Part shown: positions 17,393-26,386 of the stretch, one piece after another
How positions within the stretch are numbered: position 1 is the first letter of the stretch
Layout of the letters: the number at the start of each line of letters is the position of its first letter
Assembly: GCF_001310895.1 (NCBI RefSeq)
Contig: NZ_BAZS01000005.1
Location: 62,001 to 126,000, forward strand
Length of the DNA stretch: 64,000 nt
Direction of reading: 5' to 3'
Source of the DNA: Virgibacillus halodenitrificans JCM 12304
GTDB lineage: Bacteria; Bacillota; Bacilli; Bacillales; Amphibacillaceae
Notes under the pieces: generated by a model
The model's database searches: none
Told to the model about the DNA's origin: nothing
Seen by the model: only the letters and a program-made list of their open reading frames with translations
Program-made: the position numbers and the translations under genes

Positions 17393-17938
17393 GTGAAGAA
17401 GCATCTCGTAGTTTTATCCCTAATAATAATGGTAGGTTTACTGGTCGCTTGTTCTTCTAATTCGAATAACGAGTCAGGCAACGAATTAGAAGTTTCAAAG
17501 GAAGAAAGTGAAGTACAAAAAATTTCGAGTAGGAATGATGAGACGATAATAGAAAAGAACTGGGAACTATCTCCTGAATTTATTCATTTTGTTGAATATG
17601 AAAGCGGAGAAAAAGGTTCTTATGAGATTAGGGGAAATAAAGACGGAATGGGAATTACAGGACCATTTCCAATTATGGCAAAAGATAGCCAGAAATATAT
17701 GTGGTTTTATTTTGGATCAGAGAATATCTATGATAAACCTGTAAAAATAAAAGCTATAAAAAAAGGAGAAGAAGATAGTATTGATGTCTATTCGGGTACC
17801 TTTTTCGAGAGTGCTGAGGTAAGTCCTGAAAGTGTAAATATGCCCTCGCGTTTACGCTTTCCATCAACAGGAACATGGAAACTCCTCGTATATATCGAAG
17901 AAGAACTTTTCGATACAATTATTGTAAAGGTTGAATAA
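17393..17938 (+). CDS. DUF4871-type lipoprotein, second copy
   Basis: This 181-residue lipoprotein (GTG start, lipobox LVAC) has the mature domain with GPFPIMAKDSQKYMWFYFG and the ending TWKLLVYIEEELFDTIIVKVE shared with the protein at 15144. It is therefore a paralog. The linker after the lipobox is long and rich in S, N and E. The GTG lies 5 bases after GGGAGTG. No function is known. Confidence 0.75.
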   Translation: MKKHLVVLSLIIMVGLLVACSSNSNNESGNELEVSKEESEVQKISSRNDETIIEKNWELSPEFIHFVEYESGEKGSYEIRGNKDGMGITGPFPIMAKDSQKYMWFYFGSENIYDKPVKIKAIKKGEEDSIDVYSGTFFESAEVSPESVNMPSRLRFPSTGTWKLLVYIEEELFDTIIVKVE

Positions 17939-17994
17939 ATTTTCTAACTAGGAAATTTGATTTTAGGCAGATTTAAATCTGAGGGGTGCAACCA

Positions 17995-18381
17995 ATGAAT
18001 GGAATCATTATTTTGGTTCATATTTTATTAGTAAGTGTTTCATTGATAGGTTGTGATAATAATAATTCAAATCTTAATCCATCTAATGACAAGACTAACA
18101 ATCCTAATAATGTAATTAATGAAGGTTCCACTGATTATCAAGGTGTTATTCTAGAAATTAATGAATCCAGTGTTACTGTTGGGACAGATAATGTGGATTC
18201 CGAAGCATCATATCCAGCCTTTGAAGTGTTTGTTGATAATCAAACGAAAATTGTAGGGATTATTAATAAATTCTCAAAACTTAAAGTTGATCAGAAAGTA
18301 GAAATTCTGGTGAAGGGTAAGTGGAATAATAACCCGAATAACAAAATGGTCGCCACTAAAATTATTGTTAGTAATAAATGA
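17995..18381 (+). CDS. Small lipoprotein
   Basis: This 128-residue protein has a signal peptide and lipobox LIGC, then an asparagine-rich linker and a beta-rich domain beginning DYQGVILEINESSVTVGT. That start is like the OB-fold YobA/DUF3221-type lipoprotein domains, but the assignment is weak. ATG at 17995 follows GAGGGGTGC. Confidence 0.65.
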   Translation: MNGIIILVHILLVSVSLIGCDNNNSNLNPSNDKTNNPNNVINEGSTDYQGVILEINESSVTVGTDNVDSEASYPAFEVFVDNQTKIVGIINKFSKLKVDQKVEILVKGKWNNNPNNKMVATKIIVSNK

Positions 18382-18532
18382 GGCAAAACGGCAAATAAGG
18401 GTTTATCTGAAAGGAAAACTGAACGGATTAAATTTACTCTATTCAAAAAAATTATAACAGTAATTTCGCTTATTTTTTAAAAGGTACATAGGCTGTATTT
18501 GATCTACCATCTGATATAGAGGAGAAAAAATT

Positions 18533-18907
18533 ATGAGTAAACCATTTATCGAACAAGTACATTATATTCGCATTCCTGTAAGAAATTTAGAGCAGTCTGC
18601 ACAATGGTATAGAGATGTACTAGGCCTTCAGTTATTAAGCATTACAGATGACCCTTTGGCGATTATTAAAGTAAATGAAGGTCCTTTTTTACTTATCTTG
18701 GTTCCTACTGATGATGAAACTTTTGCACATTTTACAATTGATAATGAACAAGCTTTTAGCATTGGTTTTACTAGCTCAAAATTAACTGAATTTCATCAAC
18801 AATTAATTGATAATCAAGTTACGGTAGAAGATATTGAAGAAGATAACGGCCATGCCTATTTCCACTTTTATGATCCAAACGGTAATAAGCTTCAAGTACA
18901 TTGGTGA
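18533..18907 (+). CDS. VOC superfamily (glyoxalase-like) protein
   Basis: This 124-residue protein has two beta-alpha-beta-beta-beta halves: HYIRIPVRNLEQSAQWYRDV and EEDNGHAYFHFYDPNG followed by NKLQVHW. It belongs to the glyoxalase/bleomycin resistance group. The usual C-terminal metal glutamate is Q here, so metal binding may differ. ATG follows GAGGAGAAAAAA. Confidence 0.8.
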   Translation: MSKPFIEQVHYIRIPVRNLEQSAQWYRDVLGLQLLSITDDPLAIIKVNEGPFLLILVPTDDETFAHFTIDNEQAFSIGFTSSKLTEFHQQLIDNQVTVEDIEEDNGHAYFHFYDPNGNKLQVHW

Positions 18908-18958
18908 GATAAAAAAATTGTCCTATTTCGTTTTAATACTTTTAAACTGAGGTGTGGT

Positions 18959-19468
18959 ATGGAGATTAGAAAAGCTAATTTAAACGACGCTTTAGGTGTT
19001 GCGAAAGTACAGGTGGATAGTTGGAAAACTACATATAAAAATATTGTACCAAATGAGTATTTAGAACAGATGACTTATGAAAACAGAGCGATAAAGTGGA
19101 AGGATATTCTTTCTGGACAGGATGTATTTGTTGCGGAACATAAGGGTGAAATAATTGGCTTCTCCAATGCCGGTGAAGAAAGAACGGGTAAATATCCTGA
19201 TTATACGGGTGAGTTATATGCAATTTATATCCTTAAGGAACACCAAGGAAAAGGTATAGGAAAATTATTGCTTAACTCTGTCGTTGATAAATTAAAAGAT
19301 AAAAATATTTATTCAATGACCGTATCCGTATTGGAAGAAAATAAATCAAGGCTATTTTATGAGCATCTTGGAGCAAAGAAAATAGATAGGAAAAGGATAG
19401 AGATTTCAGGTAAGTGGTTATATGAGCTTGTTTATGGTTGGAAAGATACAAAAGAAATAAAAAAATAA
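18959..19468 (+). CDS. GNAT family N-acetyltransferase
   Basis: This 169-residue GNAT begins MEIRKANLNDALGVAKVQVD and has LYAIYILKEHQGKGIGKLLL as the acetyl-CoA loop (QxxGxG) and RLFYEHLGAKKIDRK at the end. It fits the RimI-type branch. The substrate is unknown. The ATG follows GAGGTGTGGT. Confidence 0.88.
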   Translation: MEIRKANLNDALGVAKVQVDSWKTTYKNIVPNEYLEQMTYENRAIKWKDILSGQDVFVAEHKGEIIGFSNAGEERTGKYPDYTGELYAIYILKEHQGKGIGKLLLNSVVDKLKDKNIYSMTVSVLEENKSRLFYEHLGAKKIDRKRIEISGKWLYELVYGWKDTKEIKK

Positions 19469-19570
19469 TCCTTTCATTCTCGCTGCCACAAGTATATATC
19501 TGCGATTCTTTCGTATTAACAGCATTTTATTCTTATAGTTGATCAAAAATAAACAAAAGAAGGTACTATA

Positions 19571-20386
19571 GTGGAAGTTATTACAGAGAAATTAATATAC
19601 ATAGCCTTATTTATCTTTATTATTCATTCTATAGAAACGCTTGCCTATGCAGTAAGATTATCGGGTGCAAGAGTAAAAATGATTGCTTCGGCATTATCCC
19701 TTTTTAATATAATGGTAATGGTTTCGAGATTGGCAAATATGATGCAGCAACCTTTTACTGGTAGCTTAATAGATACTGCGCCAACTAGTAATGCACAGGA
19801 ATTTGTAGCGACGCAATTTCGTTTTCTTATAGGAGCTTCAACGATTGGAACTATATTTGGATTACTATTGCTCCCCACCTTTATAGCCTTGTTTTCAAGG
19901 GCAATCATACATTTATCAGAAGAGAAGGGTTCTGTTCCATCCTTATTTAAAAGGATTTTTTCTCTACAGTATATTAGGCGTGGAGTGACCCATTTTAGCT
20001 TACCTAAATTTTCATATCTAAGAGATACGAAGATAAAGGATATTCCAATAAGATTATTCCTAATAAATATGATAATAACAGCAATATACACAATTGGCGT
20101 ACTGTCAGCACTATATGCTGCTTTATTAGCACCTGAGCGAGCATCCACGGCTATCATGGCTTCAGGTTTAATAAATGGGATGGCAACAATCTTGTTGGTT
20201 ATTTTCGTTGACCCGAAAGTCTCTGTAGTTGCTGATGATGTTGTTAATCAGAGAGGAAGCTATCAAACTCTAAAAAATATTTCCTTGATGATGGTTACCT
20301 CAAGATTGTTAGGCACATTGTTGGCTCAACTGTTCTTTATCCCTGGGGCAAAATATATTGCTTGGTTTACGCAGTTTATTGTTTGA
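19571..20386 (+). CDS. amj: Lipid II flippase Amj (DUF2837)
   Basis: This 271-residue integral membrane protein starts MEVITEKLIYIALFIFIIHS and contains ETLAYAVRLSGARVK, TQFRFLIGASTIGTIFGLLL and FVDPKVSVVADDV, a match to DUF2837 (Amj, B. subtilis YdaH). Amj provides a second lipid II flippase when MurJ is lost or inhibited. About six to seven membrane segments are visible. In this window it stands alone with GTG start after AAGAAGGTAC. Confidence 0.8.
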   Translation: MEVITEKLIYIALFIFIIHSIETLAYAVRLSGARVKMIASALSLFNIMVMVSRLANMMQQPFTGSLIDTAPTSNAQEFVATQFRFLIGASTIGTIFGLLLLPTFIALFSRAIIHLSEEKGSVPSLFKRIFSLQYIRRGVTHFSLPKFSYLRDTKIKDIPIRLFLINMIITAIYTIGVLSALYAALLAPERASTAIMASGLINGMATILLVIFVDPKVSVVADDVVNQRGSYQTLKNISLMMVTSRLLGTLLAQLFFIPGAKYIAWFTQFIV

Positions 20387-20503
20387 TGGTTACTCTATTG
20401 AGAGCTCTTTGAAAGGAGTCTATCTGCAAGAGAAAAATGGTGATAGTTTTCTGGCAAGTGATTATACTTTTCATAACAGTTTTCAAAATAGGAGAATAAG
20501 AAT

Positions 20504-21351
20504 ATGAAATTTAAAACAAATGACGGACTAGACTTATATTTTGATATAGGAGGAAAAGGAATTCCTTGCATTTTCCTTCATGGGGGGCCAGGGTATTGGA
20601 GCAAATCATTTCATCACTATTCTAAAGTACTCTTGGAAAAGAAGCTTAATATGATTTACTTAGACCAAAGGGGTTGCGGCCGTTCAGGACATAGCCTCCG
20701 CAAGGATTATTCTTTAAATAAATTAGTAAATGATATTGAGGAGTTGAGAGTTTTTTGGGAATAAATGAGTGGATAGTCATGGCACACTCATTTGGCGGGA
20801 TACTTGCAGTAAATTATGCAAACCAATACCCCGAGCAAACGAAAGGATTAATCCTATCTAATGTAACACTTAATATGTACGATTCCTTTGCTCACCAAAT
20901 GAAAAAAGGATCTGAAATATTGAGAACAGAAATAAAGGAATTATCAGCAAAAAGTATAAGTACATTTATAGAGGATTACTTTTCAGTTGTTGGAAAATTA
21001 ATGGAGATTAATCAGTATTTTAATTTTCAATACGTTGATGTAGCAAATAAGAGAGCAATAGACATAATTGACGAGATAGGTTTAAATAGTGATCCTGATT
21101 TTCAAGGATTTATTTTTTCATCAGAGGAGTTTTTTCAGGATTTTACTACATTAACAAACCAGATTTCCAGCCCTACGCTAGTCATAGCAGGCGCATATGA
21201 TGATGCGGTTGGGCCTTCGCACCATAAATTGTTTGGATTTAAAAATTCTACTGAAGTCATGCTAGCAAGTGCTCACCATCCCTACATTGAAAACCAGTCA
21301 GAGTATAAAAATACCATTATGAATTTTATAGATAGTAAGTTTAGTAAATAG
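20504..21351 (+). pseudogene. Proline-iminopeptidase-like alpha/beta hydrolase, frameshifted
   Basis: The two frames (20504-20764 and 20755-21351) together encode one hydrolase of about 280 residues. CIFLHGGPGYW and YLDQRGCGRSG are the S33 iminopeptidase signature, MAHSFGGILAVNYA holds the nucleophile, GAYDDAVGP the acid and SAHHPYIE the histidine. The join is in a run of six T (after GAGAG); seven T would restore the frame. A real indel or a homopolymer sequencing error are both possible. Confidence 0.7.
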
Positions 21352-21453
21352 ACGTCTTCACATTTTCTCGTAATAGGAAGCTTTTCCAGAAAATAAGTGT
21401 TTCAGTTGTATTATTTAAAATGCAAAAAGATATAGAGAAAGGAGTGGCCATAA

Positions 21454-22197
21454 ATTTACAGAATTGCAATTTTATCCGATATTCATGGAAATATATACGC
21501 GCTAAATGCTGTATTAAAAAACGCTAAAGAAAAATCGGTGGACTTCATTTACTGTCTCGGTGATATGATTGGGATTGGACCTTTTACAACGGAGGTTTTG
21601 GATGCCTTATTTGAGTTAGAAAATATCCAAATGATTACTGGAAATCACGATGAATCAGTATTAGCAGTTTTAAAGAATGAACCTTATCCAAAAAGCAGAA
21701 TTAATGTTACTCCACACCACGAATGGATTTCAGAAAAACTAAAAATCCATCATATAACTGCATTAGAAAGCTTATCACGAATATTAACTCCAACTTTTTA
21801 TGGTCAAAACTTCCATCTAATTCACTATCCTATGAATCCATCAATGTATAAGGCGCATATAAGCAAAGATCCTTTTGATTTGGTTGGCACTCCTTCACCA
21901 AAAAATTTCTCAAATGTCTCTGGACTCAGTCATTTTTCTTTAATCTGCTTTGGACATGACCACAAAGAGCATCACTTTGAATGGAATGACAGGACATTTT
22001 ACAATAGTGGTTCTTTGGGTTGTTTTAATGAACCGTATGCAAGGTATGGAATAATTGATATCGAGAAAAATGGATTTCATATTATGCAACAATATGTACC
22101 TTATGAATTAGATGTGTATATCAATGAGTTAAGAAAGATTGATTTCCACGTAAAGATGTTGTATTGCGGATATACGAATAATACTGGGTTATGTTAA
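21454..22197 (+). CDS. Metallophosphoesterase with ATT start
   Basis: The frame from 21454 encodes 247 residues with all five motifs of calcineurin-like phosphoesterases: SDIHGN, LGDMIGIGP, TGNHDES, IHYP and FGHDHKEH. The DxH motif lies before the first normal start (GTG 21538), so translation must begin earlier. AAAGGAG lies 9 bases before ATT at 21454 and an in-frame TAA precedes it, which leaves ATT as the most likely start. Substrate is unknown; the fold resembles YfcE-type phosphodiesterases. Confidence 0.75.
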   Translation: MYRIAILSDIHGNIYALNAVLKNAKEKSVDFIYCLGDMIGIGPFTTEVLDALFELENIQMITGNHDESVLAVLKNEPYPKSRINVTPHHEWISEKLKIHHITALESLSRILTPTFYGQNFHLIHYPMNPSMYKAHISKDPFDLVGTPSPKNFSNVSGLSHFSLICFGHDHKEHHFEWNDRTFYNSGSLGCFNEPYARYGIIDIEKNGFHIMQQYVPYELDVYINELRKIDFHVKMLYCGYTNNTGLC

Positions 22198-22321
22198 TTT
22201 AAATAATTCAAGTTTCGCGGTTAGTTGCGAATATTGTTTAATTAAAAGTTGTCTTTACGTAATCAGTTAAATAGTCCGATATTTTATTTTGATTTATAAT
22301 GAAGGTAAGGAGGGATATAAG

Positions 22322-22570
22322 ATGAAATGGGAAGAAGCCCGGGAGTTATTTCCTAATCAGTTACTTTTAGTTTCCATTTTAAATTATCATTATGAAGGTA
22401 ACAAAAAAATAGTTGATGAGGTAGCCCCAATACGAGCAATCAAAGACGAAGAAGCGAATAAAGCTTTTTTTAATGCGGAGGAAGGGACGATGGTTTACCA
22501 TACTGGGAATACAGATTTTGTAATTCACATACGTAAAGATCCTTTTATGAAAGTGAGAAGAAGGTATTGA
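22322..22570 (+). CDS. Hypothetical protein paired with an aspartic protease
   Basis: This 82-residue soluble protein (ATG at 22322, AGGAGGGATATAAG upstream) has the central DEVAPIRAIKDEEANK and ends KDPFMKVRRRY. Its TGA overlaps the TTG start of the next gene (22567), so the two are translationally coupled. I do not know its role; pairing with a retropepsin-like protein in Bacilli suggests a shared function. Confidence 0.6.
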   Translation: MKWEEARELFPNQLLLVSILNYHYEGNKKIVDEVAPIRAIKDEEANKAFFNAEEGTMVYHTGNTDFVIHIRKDPFMKVRRRY

Positions 22571-22959
22571 ATCTATTTTATGAGGGACAGCTTATAACGA
22601 CTTCTTTAACTCTTATATTTCGTGGGAAAACTCTGCGAATAGATGATGTTGTAGTGGATACAGGTTCCTCTCATACCGTTATTTCCCCAGACGTTTTAGA
22701 AACAATTGGTGTGACATATGAAAATGGAGACACGATTTATGAAGCATATGAGATTGGCGGCAGTGTTCCATTTTATACTAAAAAAATGGACGAAATACGG
22801 ATAGACTCATACATTATGAAAGACTTCCAAATAGATGTTGGAACATTGCCTAAGGATCATAGCGCCTTACTCGGATTAGATGTTTTAAAACAATATAATT
22901 TTGTTATTGATTTAGGAAGCCTAGAATTGTATCCTTCTATGATTGAAAAAAAAGATTAG
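22567..22959 (+). CDS. Retropepsin-like aspartic protease
   Basis: This 130-residue protein contains VVVDTGSSHTVISPDVLE, the DTGS active-site loop of retropepsin-type proteases, and LLGLDVLKQYNFVIDL near the C-terminus, the second conserved turn. Single-domain proteases of this type work as homodimers. TTG at 22567 overlaps the upstream stop. Confidence 0.75.
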   Translation: MNLFYEGQLITTSLTLIFRGKTLRIDDVVVDTGSSHTVISPDVLETIGVTYENGDTIYEAYEIGGSVPFYTKKMDEIRIDSYIMKDFQIDVGTLPKDHSALLGLDVLKQYNFVIDLGSLELYPSMIEKKD

Positions 22960-23082
22960 TATAAAAGTATACCCCAATCCAACCTTTTTTTTGTTAGACA
23001 AAACACTCACATCAATTACTCCAGATAGGAACCCTCCATATTATTACTACTTTAAGTAGTTACCGCATGAGAATTAAAATTA

Positions 23083-23270
23083 TTCTTTAAACTTATTAGG
23101 TAAGTGATAAAATATAGAATATATAATGAATTATAGACTATAAAAAATAGACCTCCCTTCATTTAGCAGCCTAGTGAGGTCTATTCCTTGCTCGCGCTGG
23201 ACCCTCCTGAAGAGGAGCGATTCATTGCTGACCGGAGATATTAGCATATCTTCGGTCTTTTTATGCTTTT
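23083..23270 (+). pseudogene. Type I TA remnant without toxin body
   Basis: The toxin promoter region (TATTCTTTAAACTT then GTGATAAAAT at 23105-23112) is kept, and the last codons IIDYKK and stop are present at 23130-23150. The antitoxin-terminator stem and the downstream hairpin are nearly identical to locus B at 10860-10990. The start, ribosome site and hydrophobic core of the toxin are gone. The locus may make only an RNA or nothing. Confidence 0.65.
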
Positions 23271-23419
23271 TTAAAAATAAATTTTCAATTATGGAAATAA
23301 TTTGAAACATTTCCTTTTTATAATCGTACATCTATATAAAAAGAGGGAGGCACATTTATTTAATATAAAGATGTTGGATTAGTACTGAAATAATAACTAA
23401 TAAATAAAGGTGGTAGCAT

Positions 23420-23740
23420 ATGTTGAAGAATTTCATTAGTGGCGTAATTACAGTTTTGTTTTTGATAATTATTAATATTATCTTAAACGATCTGACTGAC
23501 ACTCATTTTATAGATGTTATGTTGTTTGTCGGTATAGTAATTTCTCTCATTATCATGTTTTTTTCTTCTTCAGGAGGTTTTACTACGAAGTATACAGACC
23601 TGGCCATGGGAAATCCAGCAAATGATAAAAGTGACAAAAATTTTAAGTTTTCTCCTAATATTCCCTTCATCGTTTCAGTAACTTATGCGTTGGCCGGATT
23701 ACTTGCGATCTTGTTTATTTATGTAGACTATTTCTTTTAG
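23420..23740 (+). CDS. Small membrane protein
   Basis: This 106-residue protein has three predicted membrane segments (residues 5-22, 32-50 and 80-103), with a polar loop TTKYTDLAMGNPANDKSDKN between the second and third. ATG follows AAAGGTGGTAGC. A convergent terminator follows at 23789-23816. I cannot name a family. Confidence 0.6.
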   Translation: MLKNFISGVITVLFLIIINIILNDLTDTHFIDVMLFVGIVISLIIMFFSSSGGFTTKYTDLAMGNPANDKSDKNFKFSPNIPFIVSVTYALAGLLAILFIYVDYFF

Positions 23741-23788
23741 GATGTAATAACATAGATCATTTATCCAGTACTTTGAATTTTAAGCGCT

Positions 23789-23816
23789 CAGGGGGATCTG
23801 CATTACAATCCCCCTG
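23789..23816. terminator. Bidirectional terminator between convergent genes
   Basis: CAGGGGGAT (23789-23797) and ATCCCCCTG (23808-23816) form a perfect 9-base stem between the genes ending at 23740 (+) and 23826 (-). No long T run is present. Confidence 0.6.
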
Positions 23817-23825
23817 ATCCAGTAG

Positions 23826-24194
23826 TCACTCTTTATTATATGGCACTCTGCCAAACCATTCATAACGGCGAGTGGAAATAAAACGGTAAACAGGATCCCC
23901 TATATTTTTCACAAAAGGAAGATAGAGCAAAAAAGCCAAAGGCATTGTAGCGAGCAGTAAAGAAAGAATTTTGCGCACAGTATTAAATCCTGTTAGCACC
24001 CGTTTATCTTTTGTATACATATAAATTTCGTCATACATATTTTTATAGTTATTGACTCTTTCTTTAATCGAATCACTTACTTCCTGAACAGGGTACCAGA
24101 AAATGGCGTTATTCCAATCCAATCTTTTCAGTACAGCTTTCACTGTACGACATAGAGGGCATTCAGCATCGAAAAATACAATATGCTTATTCAT
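23826..24194 (-). CDS. DCC-family thiol-disulfide oxidoreductase (DUF393)
   Basis: This 122-residue protein has FFDAECPLCRTVKAVLKRLD at the N-terminus, the DxxCPxC motif of the DCC/DUF393 family, which resembles thioredoxins. The role is unknown but the CPLC pair suggests disulfide chemistry. One hydrophobic stretch (ILSLLLATMPLAFLLYLPF) may be membrane-associated. The - strand start has AAGGGAG at a spacing of 9 bases. Confidence 0.8.
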   Translation of the reverse strand: MNKHIVFFDAECPLCRTVKAVLKRLDWNNAIFWYPVQEVSDSIKERVNNYKNMYDEIYMYTKDKRVLTGFNTVRKILSLLLATMPLAFLLYLPFVKNIGDPVYRFISTRRYEWFGRVPYNKE

Positions 24195-24367
24195 ACGGTT
24201 ATTACTCCCTTCTGGTTCTTTCCGCTTTTCCTATTTTTATTGAATGAGTTCATCTTCCATTTTCCCTTCAGTGACCATTGCAAATCATATAGTTTGAAAA
24301 ATACAGAAGGCTTTTGGCTAATTAAAAATGAAGTAATTAGTAATCCTTAAAGGAGATTTCGGTTAAG

Positions 24368-24402
24368 AAAAAAGAGAAGCCCTTAAAAAAGAAGCTTCTC
24401 CG
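24368..24402 (-). terminator. Terminator after decarboxylase gene
   Basis: On the - strand, GAGAAGC and GCTTCTC form a stem followed by a run of six T. It lies directly after the decarboxylase gene end. Confidence 0.7.
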
Positions 24403-24408
24403 CCAACA

Positions 24409-26078
24409 CTAACCGTTCTGTTTTGCGAATCGTTTTGAAAGCTGTGCTAGTAATTCAGGTTTGTCATCACGATGCATGACAACTTCAATAAACGTTAGAC
24501 AATCATGATTATTTTCCGCTGCTTTTAATGCTTCTTCCAGTTCCGTTTCCGTCTGCACTTTGTATGTCAGGCTTTTTCCTTCAGGGCTGAATACTTCAGG
24601 CAGCTTTTTGTAATCCCACATCGGAATATCATTATAGCTTGGTTTTCGCCGTGAATGGCACGTTCAACGGTGTAGCCGTCATTATTAATTAAGAAAATAA
24701 TTGGTTTGATTTTCTGATCGAGCATGGTTGAAAGCTCTTGTGCTGTTAATTGGAACGAACCGTCTCCAATTAGAAGAATATTACGTCGGTTCATATCGGC
24801 AAGCTGTGAACCTAATAATGCCGGAAAAGTAAAACCGATGGATCCCCAAAGTGGCTGCCCAATAAACATGGTATTTTTCGGTATGGCCATCGTTGCGGCA
24901 CCATAGTAAGAAGTTCCTTGTTCTGCCAACAATACATCTTTTTCTTTCATAAAATGAGATAGACGCTCAAAGAAGCGATTTTGTTTTATGTTTTCTTCTT
25001 TTACTTCAAAAGCATTTTGATTTAGCTGTGACTGAAGAGGAAGTATATTAAGTTCCTCTGAATTTTTTTGTGTAACTCTTTCGCTAAGTGCTAATAGCGC
25101 ATCCTTCATTGTAATTGGTGCATACTTTTGTTTCGTAGTAATTACAGAAAATGGTGTAATCTGAATCAGATCTTTATCAGAAAAGTTATAAGAGAAGCCA
25201 CCTGTCGTTGAATCGGTCGGTTTAGCACCAATTTGAATAATACAGTCCGCTTCATCTACACGTTTTTGTAAATAGGGAGCACTTAGCTCGCCATTATAGA
25301 CACCAATAAACTGTGGATGTTCTTCGTTAAAAGCGCCTTTTCCTCCACTTAAAATAGTGACAGGGATTCCTGTTTTGTCAGCGAGCGCGAGTAATTCTTC
25401 CCGGTTTTCATAACGGTTTACCTCGTATCCTGCTAAAATAACAGGTTGCTTTGCCTTGTCAATCATTGGAGTTAGCTCAGAAAGCATTTGGCTGAGCGCT
25501 TCATGATTACTTGTCGCTACTTCATCATGTAAGGGACTTTCCGGTTTGTTTGCGGGTTTATCATATACATCAATTGGCAAGGTAATGTGAACAGGGCGCT
25601 TCTCTGTCATACTGGCAAGCAATACACGGTCAATTTCTTGTGCAGCGTTTTCTTGGGTTAACAAGGTTTGAGCTACCGTCACCTCTTGAAACATTCTGGA
25701 AAAATGATCAAATTTGCCATCGCCTAATGTATGATGAACATATAGACCATTGTCCATCACCTTTGTTGTTGGCGCGCCAGTAATTTTAACGACAGGTACA
25801 TGTTCAGCATAGGACCCAGCAATTCCATTGATGGCACTTAATTCACCAACACCAAAAGTCGTGATTAAGGCAGCAAATCCGTTAATACGCGCATAGCCGT
25901 CCGCAGCATAAGCGGCATTTAACTCATTACGATTTCCAACCCATTCCATTCCTTCATAATCAATAACATTGTCTAAAAAAGCCAAATTATAATCACCAGG
26001 AACGCCAAACATATGGCGAATTCCTAGTTCAGATAAACGATCCAATAGATAATTTCCAACTGTATATTCATGTTTCAT
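24409..26078 (-). pseudogene. Thiamine-diphosphate 2-keto acid decarboxylase, frameshifted
   Basis: The gene encodes a pyruvate/indolepyruvate/2-keto acid decarboxylase of about 555 residues. The N-terminal part has FGVPGDYNLAFLD with catalytic-region glutamate in RNELNAAYAADGYARI, and the HH pair is in LYVHHTLGDG. The C-terminal TPP motif is IGDGSFQLTAQ followed by NNDGYT. The frame breaks near 24630: the expected HGENQAYNDIPMWDY is lost by one missing base and continues in the frame of 24409-24621. It is divergent from the MarR gene and shares its operators. Products would be aldehydes plus CO2. Confidence 0.8.
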
Positions 26079-26220
26079 TAATCGCACCTCAAATCAGTAT
26101 TTTTCTGTTTTTAGATTTAACATATATAACTTTTCTATACGATGGCTGGCGAGACATCCTTAATTAAAAGAAATTAGACCAACGGAACTTAATTAAAACT
26201 AAAAACTCAACGCTGTTATT

Positions 26221-26239
26221 AGGTCAACTAACTTGACCT
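26221..26239. promoter_or_regulatory. MarR operator 1
   Basis: AGGTCAACTAACTTGACCT is a perfect 7-5-7 palindrome (AGGTCAA/TTGACCT). It lies between the divergent decarboxylase and marR genes. Confidence 0.75.
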
Positions 26240-26269
26240 TAAATAAAATGGTAACACCAGATGGAATAT

Positions 26270-26288
26270 AGGTCAACTTTATTGACCT
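26270..26288. promoter_or_regulatory. MarR operator 2, overlapping the marR -35
   Basis: AGGTCAACTTTATTGACCT is a second perfect 7-5-7 palindrome with the same arms. Its right arm TTGACC (26282-26287) is spaced 16 bases from TATATA (26304-26309), a promoter for marR. On the other strand GTTGACC with TACCAT 17 bases away could serve the decarboxylase. Confidence 0.75.
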
Positions 26289-26386
26289 AAGTGAGTTATT
26301 TTATATATAACCCCTCGCTCTAAAGGGGATGCTAATACAAAAGATGTTGAGATTTTGTTATTCTTTTATCAGGAGGTACAAACTAA

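Noticed and set aside
19645-20157. 170-codon - strand frame inside amj
   Set aside because: It lies opposite a well-supported membrane protein gene; it is a shadow frame.
23131-23331. Open frame of 66 codons on the - strand across the 23.1 kb remnant
   Set aside because: It reads through the antitoxin-type RNA hairpins and has no ribosome site or protein-like composition. The same sequence at locus B is RNA, not coding.
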